Source of the DNA: Planctomycetota bacterium
GTDB lineage: Bacteria > Planctomycetota > UBA1135 > UBA2386
Assembly: GCA_016716265.1 (NCBI GenBank)
Contig: JADJWQ010000006.1
Coordinates: forward strand, 4,057,501-4,121,500
DNA: 64,000 nucleotides
Direction: 5' to 3'
Shown here: positions 17,484 through 26,560 of the stretch, piece by piece
Numbering within the stretch: position 1 is the first letter of the stretch
Layout of the letters: each line of letters opens with the position of its first letter
The notes under the pieces: model-generated
Seen by the model: only the letters and a program-made list of their open reading frames with translations
What the model was told of the DNA's origin: nothing
Database searches by the model: none
Program-made: the position numbers and the translations under genes

Positions 17484-20400
17484 GGCTCCCCCGCGCACGC
17501 GGGGATGGACCCGATCTCGACGCGTTAGTCCAGGCGGCGGACAAGGCTCCCCCGCGCACGCGGGGATGGACCCGTCTTCGGCATCATCTCGGACTTCGCG
17601 GCCGGGGCTCCCCCGCGCACGCGGGGATGGACCCTGGGCGATGCGGCTACAGCAGACGATCGACGCGGCTCCCCCGCGCACGCGGGGATGGACCGTCGCG
17701 GACGCGATCTCTTGCCCCGGGGATCTTGGCTCCCCCGCGCACGCGGGGATGGACCCCTGAGCGGCGTCGACCTGTGCGGCGCCAACCTGGCTCCCCCGCG
17801 CACGCGGGGATGGACCGCTGAGAGACTGCAGCAGCCGACCGGTGTCGCGGGCTCCCCCGCGCACGCGGGGATGGACCCCATCATCGGCCTCTCACTGTTT
17901 GGCGTTCGACGGCTCCCCCGCGCACGCGGGGATGGACCGTATCAGAGGCAGTTCGCGCGCCGGATCGAGGAGGCTCCCCCGCGCACGCGGGGATGGACCC
18001 AGCAATACGCGACTGTCGATCGACGCATACGCGGCTCCCCCGCGCACGCGGGGATGGACCGGCAAGGAATCTTCCGCCGATCCACGCGAAGTCGGCTCCC
18101 CCGCGCACGCGGGGATGGACCGCGACATTTCCGCGCCCCACGACCGCACGTCGGGGCTCCCCCGCGCACGCGGGGATGGACCCCAGCTCCATGTGCCCTC
18201 GGCTGTCGCCTCGCGGGCTCCCCCGCGCACGCGGGGATGGACCCATGAGCGGGTGCATGCGCGGCAGCCCCCGCGCGGCTCCCCCGCGCACGCGGGGATG
18301 GACCGTCGTTCGTCTTCCGGTGCGTGAAGCATCCTTCGGCTCCCCCGCGCACGCGGGGATGGACCCACGATCGCCGCAAGATGGAGCATCGCGCCCACGG
18401 CTCCCCCGCGCACGCGGGGATGGACCCGTGAAGTTCGGCACCGCGACGTTGAGCGAGTCGGCTCCCCCGCGCACGCGGGGATGGACCCTCGACGTAGCGA
18501 GGTGACAGGCCGAGATCGTCGGCTCCCCCGCGCACGCGGGGATGGACCCCCAGCCCGGCCGCCCGACCGCGCTCATGCGTCGGCTCCCCCGCGCACGCGG
18601 GGATGGACCCGTTCGTCCGGAGCGTCGCCGACGGATCGCCCCGGCTCCCCCGCGCACGCGGGGATGGACCTCCTCGCAGCAGACCGCCACCGACCGTGCC
18701 CTGGGCTCCCCCGCGCACGCGGGGATGGACCGTAGTCGCGCACCTCGCGGAGGCGCGACTCCAGGGCTCCCCCGCGCACGCGGGGATGGACCATGCTCGG
18801 CAATGTTCCCCTCGGGCTCCCCGTCGGCTCCCCCGCGCACGCGGGGATGGACCCGCGCTCTGCTTGCCCCGCAGTCGGCGGAACACGGCTCCCCCGCGCA
18901 CGCGGGGATGGACCCTCCTGCATCGCGCAGGCACGCAGCAGCTTGCCGGCTCCCCCGCGCACGCGGGGATGGACCCGAGACGTCGTGAAGGTGGGCATCT
19001 CGGAAGTCGGCTCCCCCGCGCACGCGGGGATGGACCCAGATCGACGACTCGCAGCTTGTCATTCACGGTGGCTCCCCCGCGCACGCGGGGATGGACCGGA
19101 GTGGGGCCTCCAACCAGCGAGCGCGGGAGAGGCTCCCCCGCGCACGCGGGGATGGACCCGAGTAGCGGAGCGTGACGAACCTTGCGGTCAGGGCTCCCCC
19201 GCGCACGCGGGGATGGACCGTGGCGTTCCGTGCTGGACGCCATGCTCGATGCGGCTCCCCCGCGCACGCGGGGATGGACCCCTTCCTCGATCAGCGCCAG
19301 CAGCGCCGCGAGGGGCTCCCCCGCGCACGCGGGGATGGACCCGCCGATGCCTGCTCTGCGTGGTAGCGCTGTGGGGCTCCCCCGCGCACGCGGGGATGGA
19401 CCCACGGTGCGTCCCTTGCGTTCCGTCGACACGATGGCTCCCCCGCGCACGCGGGGATGGACCGCTCGACGCTGGCGCGGTAGCCGTGCCGTTTTTGGCT
19501 CCCCCGCGCACGCGGGGATGGACCGTGGCGTTCCGTGCTGGACGCGATGCTGGCTGCGGCTCCCCCGCGCACGCGGGGATGGACCCGGCGCGCTCGACAA
19601 CGGGCGGCGCCTGCGCGTGGCTCCCCCGCGAACGCGGGGATGGACCGGCAGCTGAGGCCGAGATCGAGTCGGCCGAGCTGGCTCCCCCGCGCACGCGGGG
19701 ATGGACCCGTCTCGGCCTTCGCGTAGGACTTCCATACGCCGGCTCCCCCGCGCACGCGGGGATGGACCGGAAGCCCTCCGCTGGGACCGCGATAAGGTCT
19801 GGGCTCCCCCGCGCACGCGGGGATGGACCCGTCTCGGCCTTCGCGTAGGACTTCCATACGCCGGCTCCCCCGCGCACGCGGGGATGGACCCCGCGCCGCC
19901 AGCGGATCGAGACGCGTCCACGCGGCTCCCCCGCGCACGCGGGGATGGACCCTCACCCGCCCGATCATCCGGCAGGTAGCCGTTGGCTCCCCCGCGCACG
20001 CGGGGATGGACCCGCCGCAGTCAACACCACGCCAGCACCCACAGCGGCTCCCCCGCGCACGCGGGGATGGACCGGCAGCGATTGAGCGGATCGTCGGCCG
20101 GGCCGTGGCTCCCCCGCGCACGCGGGGATGGACCCAGGGTCCCCGGCGGCGCCGACGTCGAAGGCACGGCTCCCCCGCGCACGCGGGGATGGACCGCCGG
20201 GAAACGTGCTGGTGTGCATGCAGATCGCGGCTCCCCCGCGCACGCGGGGATGGACCGCCGGTCGCGGGGACGTGATTCAATGCTCGGGCGGCTCCCCCGC
20301 GCACGCGGGGATGGACCTCCGCAGCTCCCGCTCCACACGCCGACGAGACGGGCTCCCCCGCGCACGCGGGGATGGACCCTTGTCGAAGGGGCGAGCTGCG

Positions 20401-22878
20401 GACGCGAAGCGGGCTCCCCCGCGCACGCGGGGATGGACCGTCCTCGCCGAGGTTGTTGTTCCACTCGTAGTCGGCTCCCCCGCGCACGCGGGGATGGACC
20501 CACCGCGCGGCTACTTCCGCCGATCGTCCAATCGGCTCCCCCGCGCACGCGGGGATGGACCGCTGCACGGTCAGGACGTTCGCCTGCGTCGTGCGGCTCC
20601 CCCGCGCACGCGGGGATGGACCCACGGCGCACTCCCGCATCGATCTGATCGCACAGGCTCCCCCGCGCACGCGGGGATGGACCCCGGCGGCTGCATCTCC
20701 ACGCTCTGGTGGAGTGGGCTCCCCCGCGCACGCGGGGATGGACCCGAGTTCGTCGCGCACATTCCGCACCCGCGGCAGGCTCCCCCGCGCACGCGGGGAT
20801 GGACCCCGGCGGATGGTGTTCTTCGCGGCACCGCAGACGGCTCCCCCGCGCACGCGGGGATGGACCGGAGAGGGCCTCCAACCCTTCACCGCGACGGCAG
20901 GCTCCCCCGCGCACGCGGGGATGGACCCATCCGACTGACGGTTTCATCCCAGCCAGCCGGGGCTCCCCCGCGCACGCGGGGATGGACCGCGCGACCGTGG
21001 CGCTGTCGAACATCCAGAACAGGCTCCCCCGCGCACGCGGGGATGGACCCGCAAGGCCGTAAGGAACGCCGCCAACAGATGAGGCTCCCCCGCGCACGCG
21101 GGGATGGACCCCGCGATGCCCAGCGCTGGTCGCTCACGATGCGGGCTCCCCCGCGCACGCGGGGATGGACCGCACGCGAAGGCGCTGGAGGTAGCGGACC
21201 TGGAGGCTCCCCCGCGCACGCGGGGATGGACCCAGACCGAACGTGCCCGGCGTCGGAATGCCGCGGGCTCCCCCGCGCACGCGGGGATGGACCCCACCGG
21301 CACCAATGCGGCCGCGCGCTACTCGTGGCTCCCCCGCGCACGCGGGGATGGACCCGGCGACGACAAGGCGTTCCGGTTCCCGAGCGGGGCTCCCCCGCGC
21401 ACGCGGGGATGGACCCGTGCACCCGACGCGTCGTGCTCAGCTTCTCGAGGCTCCCCCGCGCACGCGGGGATGGACCCACGCCGTAACCGATGGACTCCAC
21501 GATATCGAGGGCTCCCCCGCGCACGCGGGGATGGACCCCGGCCGCCGCGATCACCTGAGAGGCCGTCTCCGGCTCCCCCGCGCACGCGGGGATGGACCGT
21601 TGAGCCCGGCCGCAATGGCCACCGAGTTCGCGGCTCCCCCGGGCACGCGGGGATGGACCGCGATCGCGCGACAATCCGGACTACCAGGAAGCGGCTCCCC
21701 CGCGCACGCGGGGATGGACCGGCGATGAACGTGTCGCCGTTCGGCGACGCGTAGGCTCCCCCGCGCACGCGGGGATGGACCTCGGCTACGACGCCTCGGG
21801 CTACGACCTGCCGCGGCTCCCCCGCGCACGCGGGGATGGACCCGGTTCCCAGTCCGTCCAGATACCCTCACCGTAGGCTCCCCCGCGCACGCGGGGATGG
21901 ACCCCCGACCCTACTCGCGACCACAACACCCCCGGCGGCTCCCCCGCGCACGCGGGGATGGACCCTGTCGCGACATGCGTTCGTGGAGTTCGTCTGGGGC
22001 TCCCCCGCGCACGCGGGGATGGACCCCGGACACGGCCGCATGGACAGGCAACGCATGGGGCTCCCCCGCGCACGCGGGGATGGACCCCGCCCACGGCATC
22101 GGGTCCGTTCTTCTCGGGTGGCTCCCCCGCGCACGCGGGGATGGACCCCCGAGACATGGAGCGCCCGTGTGCCCGAGTAGGGCTCCCCCGCGCACGCGGG
22201 GATGGACCCTCGGCAATTGGGAGGCGATCGTCGAGTGCTCGGGCTCCCCCGCGCACGCGGGGATGGACCCCCCGAGACAAGCGGGCTGCGGCGCGTTGCT
22301 GCGGCTCCCCCGCGCACGCGGGGATGGACCCCCGGCCCGCTCCGGGATCGCATGATCGTGGTCGGCTCCCCCGCGCACGCGGGGATGGACCGTAGTCGCC
22401 CGGCTCCCTCGCCTCCCAGTCGCCGGCTCCCCCGCGCACGCGGGGATGGACCGCGATACCCAGCAGTGGCGAAGGAGTGCGAGATGGCTCCCCCGCGCAC
22501 GCGGGGATGGACCCAACCAGCAGCACCGCAGCGCCCGCCGCGGCCGGGCTCCCCCGCGCACGCGGGGATGGACCCGAACGCCGTCCTGCTGCGCTCCACG
22601 AATACCGGGCTCCCCCGCGCACGCGGGGATGGACCGTGCCGGGGGAGATCGGCACAGGTCTCGACGTCGGCTCCCCCGCGCACGCGGGGATGGACCGTAA
22701 TTCACCGCCGCGACTGCAGGACGACCAGCGGCTCCCCCGCGCACGCGGGGATGGACCGCGTCGGAGCCAGGACAGCTACCTCGCCGACCGGGCTCCCCCG
22801 CGCACGCGGGGATGGACCCTACCCGCGCGCCCCCTTTCCCCGCGACGACCCGACTCCCCCGCGCACGCCAATGGGACC
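17484..22878 (+). CRISPR. Type I-E CRISPR array, 88 canonical repeats plus one decayed repeat
   Basis: 28-bp repeats beginning GGCTCCCCCGCGCACGCGGG and ending GATGGACC, with a CCCCGCG/CGCGGGG hairpin, alternate with 33-bp spacers. The first repeat is 17484-17511 and the 88th is 22791-22818; the 5307 bases between the starts are exactly 87 x 61, and spot checks inside keep the same phase. A degenerate 89th repeat follows at 22852-22878. Repeat 36 has C to A at 19631 and repeat 69 has C to G at 21642; no other repeat variant was noticed. Spacers 37 (19708-19740) and 39 (19830-19862) are identical, and spacers 29 and 34 differ at only three positions. Long reading frames crossing the array are artefacts. 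Confidence 0.98.
22852..22878 (+). repeat. Degenerate terminal CRISPR repeat
   Basis: GACTCCCCCGCGCACGC is kept, but the second half reads CAATGGGACC instead of GGGGATGGACC. It marks the leader-distal end of the array. Confidence 0.85.
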
Positions 22879-22912
22879 TTGCGCGCTCAGTTGAGCAGCT
22901 CGCGGCAGCCGT

Positions 22913-22940
22913 ACAATTCGTCACATGCTAATGGGAATTC
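22913..22940 (+). repeat. Possible further decayed CRISPR repeat
   Basis: CACATGCTAATGGGA around 22922-22936 matches 12 of 15 bases of the second half of the degenerate repeat, exactly 60 bp further on. The 5' half is no longer recognisable. Confidence 0.4.
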
Positions 22941-23535
22941 GACCCGGAGGATCGGGGAGCGGGAACCGACGACGATGCACCTACCACGGTCGGCACGGGG
23001 CGGGGTTCGCGAGGCGGCGGCGCCGGCCGTCGGTCATGCAGAGTCGCCGGCTCCGAGCTGCTTTCGGAGAACGCCGTTCTCCTCGATCAGGTAGGTGATG
23101 GTCCGCGCCTGCTCGCGGTGGACCCAGCCGGCGACGGCGGTCAGGAGGAGGAGGAGGGGCTGTATTCGCGGCACGGGGCGGCCGATCGTACCGGTGAAGC
23201 GCAAGTGCGTAAGTCCGAAGATCCCAGTACGTTCGAGAGTTCGGACACCACGGGCGGGCGATGACCGCCCGGTCCCTGTCCTCCCGAACGTCTCTGTCGT
23301 GTGTCCACATCGCGGCGCCGGACGGCCCCGGAGCTACGGTTTTGCCGGTAGAAATTCGGTACCACCGATGTCGTTTTCGCGGCATCCGGCTTTGGTTCTT
23401 CCAACGGTCCGCCTCGGACGTCGTCGCGTTCCCTGATTGATTTCGCCGCGTCTACCGGTTTCACCGCCTCGCACCGCAGGGGATACTCCGGGGACCTACG
23501 GCGTCATCACGATCGGCTTGGCGAAAGGTATCGCA
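22941..23535. other. Intergenic region after the array, with IS remnant
   Basis: No gene is recognised. It contains an rve-type IS remnant (23026-23252) and, just before 23536, a GCGAAAGG that can act as ribosome binding site for the Kelch-type gene. Overlapping open frames here have no coding character. Confidence 0.55.
23026..23252 (-). pseudogene. N-terminal remnant of rve-type IS transposase with its right end
   Basis: The stretch is strongly similar to 26090-26299. On the minus strand it covers the transposase N-terminus (WVHREQARTITYLIEENGV region), and it ends in GAGTTCGGACA, equivalent to the right inverted repeat at 26286-26299. Everything downstream of the first roughly 50 codons is missing. 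It is a truncated copy of the element 2 kb further on. Confidence 0.75.
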
Positions 23536-24918
23536 ATGAAGAAGTGCCTGAGTCTTGCTCTCTCCGTATCCCTGGCGGCAACCGCCGAGGCGCGGAGTCA
23601 GACGAACTGGTTCGACGTGACGCCGGCCGCCACCCCGCCTTCCGGCTACCACAACGCAATGGCGTTCGACTCTCGCAGGGGCGTCAGCGTAGCCTTCGGC
23701 GGAAACGCGGGACCAACCAACACATGCGAATGGGACGGAGCGACCTGGACGGAGCACGTAATAGCATACCAGCCAAGCGAGCGCTGGGCCCACGCGATGA
23801 CCTTTGACAGCCTCCGTGGCAGAACCGTGCTGTATGGGGGCATAGGTCCCGGGGGCCTGTTCCAAGACACATGGGAGTGGGACGGCAACGTGTGGGTTCG
23901 TGCCTTTCCGTCGCGAAGGCCCTCCGCTTCGTTCTGGATGACGATCGCGTACGATAGCTACCGACATGTTACCGTACTTTTCGGAGGTGCCAACCTAAGT
24001 CGAGACTCCACAGACGAGACGTGGGAGTGGGATGGAATTGCATGGACGCAGCGCCACCCCGTCCATTCGCCAAGCCCTCGTCACGTTCACGGAATGGCGT
24101 ACGATCAACATCGGCGCGTCACCGTAGTCTATGGAGGAACACAACAAATCGGTGGGGCCACAGCCGTGTTGCTGAGCGATACATGGGAATGGAATGGAGA
24201 TGACTGGGCGCTTCGCTCGTCCTCGAACACGCCCGGCGAGCGAGCGTCTCCCAACATGATGTACGATTCACGGCGCCGCAGAGTCGTGATGTTCGGTGGC
24301 TGGAAGCCGCCTCGTAACGCCCAGAACGATACGTGGGAGTGGGATGGACGCGATTGGGTAGAAATTCTCCCTTCGACTAGCCCAACGCCGCGCCAGACTG
24401 TAGGATTCGCCTACGACTCCGCCCGTGGGGTAGGGGTGATGTTCGGGAACAGTGGAATCAGGGACACCTGGGAGTATGCCCCTGTCACGCTCGCAGCCGC
24501 CACGTCGTACGGCGCTGGGTGTGCAGGCTCTGCTGGTACTCCCGTGCTCGCGCCGAGTCGCGAGCTTCTCCCGTGGATTGGTGAGACATTTGAGACTGCT
24601 CTCTATTCCATTCCCGGGGGACCAGTGAGCACTCCCTTCCTCGTGGCCGGGTTTTCCAACGCGGCCTGGGGTTCCACGCCGCTTCCGCTGAATCTGTCTT
24701 CGATCGGGATGACTGGTTGCTCTCTGTACGCGAGCGCCGAGGATACGTTTGTTTTAGTTAATACGGGGGGCTTGGCAACCTGGACCGCGCCGATTCCAGC
24801 ACAGCGATCGCTCATGGGACAGCCGCTATTCATACAGGGGCTTGTCCTGGACGTGTTCGCGAACCCGCTGGGGGTTACGGTGTCGAATGCACTTGAGCTC
24901 ACACTTGGGTATCGGTAG
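23536..24918 (+). CDS. Secreted Kelch-like repeat protein with planctomycete-type C-terminal domain
   Basis: A 460-residue protein with a signal peptide (KKCLSLALSVSLAATAEA). Residues 30-330 form about six repeats of roughly 48-55 residues, each with a pattern such as HAMTFDSLRGRTVLYGG followed by DTWEWDGNVW, the signature of Kelch-type beta-propeller blades. From about 335 a separate domain begins (SYGAGCAGSAGTPVL, then WGSTPLPLNLSSIGMTGC, IPAQRSLMGQPLFIQG, SNALELTLGY). The lectin-like protein at 26561-28709 ends in the same domain. The ATG at 23536 is preferred to upstream starts because it opens the signal peptide. It is probably extracellular or surface-bound; the ligand is unknown. Confidence 0.85.
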   Translation: MKKCLSLALSVSLAATAEARSQTNWFDVTPAATPPSGYHNAMAFDSRRGVSVAFGGNAGPTNTCEWDGATWTEHVIAYQPSERWAHAMTFDSLRGRTVLYGGIGPGGLFQDTWEWDGNVWVRAFPSRRPSASFWMTIAYDSYRHVTVLFGGANLSRDSTDETWEWDGIAWTQRHPVHSPSPRHVHGMAYDQHRRVTVVYGGTQQIGGATAVLLSDTWEWNGDDWALRSSSNTPGERASPNMMYDSRRRRVVMFGGWKPPRNAQNDTWEWDGRDWVEILPSTSPTPRQTVGFAYDSARGVGVMFGNSGIRDTWEYAPVTLAAATSYGAGCAGSAGTPVLAPSRELLPWIGETFETALYSIPGGPVSTPFLVAGFSNAAWGSTPLPLNLSSIGMTGCSLYASAEDTFVLVNTGGLATWTAPIPAQRSLMGQPLFIQGLVLDVFANPLGVTVSNALELTLGYR

Positions 24919-24952
24919 GTATTCAGACGGGCGCGAAACTGCTTGCGCGTGA

Positions 24953-26299
24953 TGTCCGAGAACGCGGCCGCGGTCGTTTCGGGGTCGAGCGCGGTCTCAA
25001 GACCCGTGGTGTCCGAGAACGCGGCCGAGGTCGTTTCGGGGCCGAACGCGGTCTCAAGGCCGTGTCGTTGCGATCGGGTTGTCGCGAGTTCTGCCGAGCA
25101 ACGACCGGGACGGGCAGGACGGTCGCGCGACTTGCAGCGTGATCAGTTGCCCGCTATCCCTTCACCGACGCGAGGGTGGTCAGGCCGCGCGCTCGTAGTG
25201 GCGGAGCAGGCCACCGAGGCGTTCGCGCGCAACGACGTCCCCGGTTCCCGCGGCGGGTATCCCGGCGATGAGCTCGTTGCCGATGCCTTGGTGCGGACGC
25301 TCGGTGTGGTAGTGCGTGACGAACTCCCGAACGGCGCGATCGAGGTGGCCAGTGCCGAAGAGGATGAGCCGATCGAGGCACTCGCGCTTGATCGAGAGCG
25401 CGAAGCGCTCGGCGAACGCGTTCATGTTCGGCGCCTGGTAAGAGGTCGTCACCGGACACACGCCGGCGTCGGTCAGGATGCGCTTGAAGCGGCCGCTGAA
25501 CTTCGTGTCGCGATCGAGGACCAGGAACCGCTTCGCGCGGAGGAATCCGTCGACGTGGTCGGTGAGGTTGCGCGCGACCTGCGCCATGAACGCGGAGTCA
25601 GGGTTCGTCGTGATGCCGGCGATCTCGACGGCTCGCGTCGCGTGGTCGATCACGAACAGCACGTAGAGGGTGACGAGCCCCCGAGCCGTCCACACCTCAG
25701 CCGTGAAGAAGTCGATGGCGGCGATGACGTCGGCGTGGGAGCGGAGGAAAGCGCGCCAGCTGGTCGGCCGATCAGGGCTCGGCTTGATGCCGTGCTCCTT
25801 CAGCGTCTTGGCGACCGTCGACGTGGCGACGCAGTGTCCGAGCTTCTTCAGCTCGCCCTGGATGCGGCAGTAGCCCCAGGTCGAGTTCTCGGCGGCCATG
25901 CGGACGATCAGTGTCCGGATCTCCTTCATGATCCCGGGCCGACCGACGCGGCGAGACGGGTAGGTCCACTTGGCGGCGATCAGTCGGCGGTGCCAGCGCA
26001 GAATGGTGTCGGGCGTGACGATGGTCGCGACGCGGGCGAGGAGTCGCCGGCCCAGTGCGGCGCCCTTGGCCGCGAGACGGCGGCGCTGGTCATCGGTCAG
26101 GCGGAGTCGCCGGCTGCCGAGCTGTTCTCGGAGAACGCGGTTCTCCTCGATCAGGTAGGCAATGGTCCGCGCCTGCTCGCGGTGGACCCAGCCGGCGAAG
26201 ATGACGAGGAGCAGGCGGAGAGGGGAGAAGTCCGGCATCGCGACCGATTCTCGGGGCGTCGCAAGTCGTGGCGTTGCAGTGCAGTCGAGTTTTCGGACA
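24953..26299 (-). mobile_element. rve-type insertion sequence with duplicated left end
   Basis: The right end CGAGTTTTCGGACA (26286-26299) is the inverted counterpart of TGTCCGAGAACGCG at 25010-25023, giving an element of about 1290 bp with one transposase. The left end is present twice: a similar 57-bp unit starts at 24953 and again at 25010. No clear target duplication is visible at either pair of boundaries. Remnants of the same element occur at 7751, 23026, 43651 and 55190/62646. Confidence 0.72.
25180..26238 (-). CDS. rve-type DDE transposase (IS3/IS481-like)
   Basis: A 352-residue transposase with an N-terminal helical region (about 20-60), a helix-turn-helix around TPDTILRWHRRLIAAKW, and an integrase catalytic core. 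D176 (AAIDFF), D242 (LVLDRDTKF) and E277 (NMNAFAERF) form a DD(34)E triad, followed by THYHTERPHQGIGN as in IS3/IS481 enzymes. The ATG at 26238 is the first in-frame start that leaves a normal N-terminus; the longer open frame upstream lies in the inverted-repeat region. The gene is intact and may be active, and is the probable source of the remnants scattered in this window. Confidence 0.88.
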   Translation of the reverse strand: MPDFSPLRLLLVIFAGWVHREQARTIAYLIEENRVLREQLGSRRLRLTDDQRRRLAAKGAALGRRLLARVATIVTPDTILRWHRRLIAAKWTYPSRRVGRPGIMKEIRTLIVRMAAENSTWGYCRIQGELKKLGHCVATSTVAKTLKEHGIKPSPDRPTSWRAFLRSHADVIAAIDFFTAEVWTARGLVTLYVLFVIDHATRAVEIAGITTNPDSAFMAQVARNLTDHVDGFLRAKRFLVLDRDTKFSGRFKRILTDAGVCPVTTSYQAPNMNAFAERFALSIKRECLDRLILFGTGHLDRAVREFVTHYHTERPHQGIGNELIAGIPAAGTGDVVARERLGGLLRHYERAA

Positions 26300-26560
26300 G
26301 CACGAGCAAGCCCGATCGACGTCGGTGGTGCTGCGATCGGCGGTCTCCGAAGCGGAGCCGCGGGTGCCCGCGGCCGCCTGCTGACCCGACGCGCACTCGT
26401 GCTTGCGTCGGCAGAACCTGGCCGAGGGAACGGCGACGGACGCCGGCTGAAAGCCCGCCGCGTCGCGCGGGATCGCGAATCCGCCTCCTCGGAGCCCCCG
26501 AGCAACACGGGCAGCCTGTGAAGCCGCGAGAGTGGTCGTCCGCTTGCGCACTGCGCACGG
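26300..26560. other. Intergenic, nothing recognised
   Basis: About 260 bases between the IS right end and the stop of the lectin-like gene. No gene, hairpin with T-run or repeat was seen. Confidence 0.5.

Noticed and set aside
17881..22924. Long repetitive reading frames on both strands (up to 685 codons) rich in GPSPRARGS or PPRTRGWT
   Set aside because: They are translations through the CRISPR array. With a 61-bp period the frame rotates each unit and GC-rich spacers contain few stops, so long frames appear by chance.
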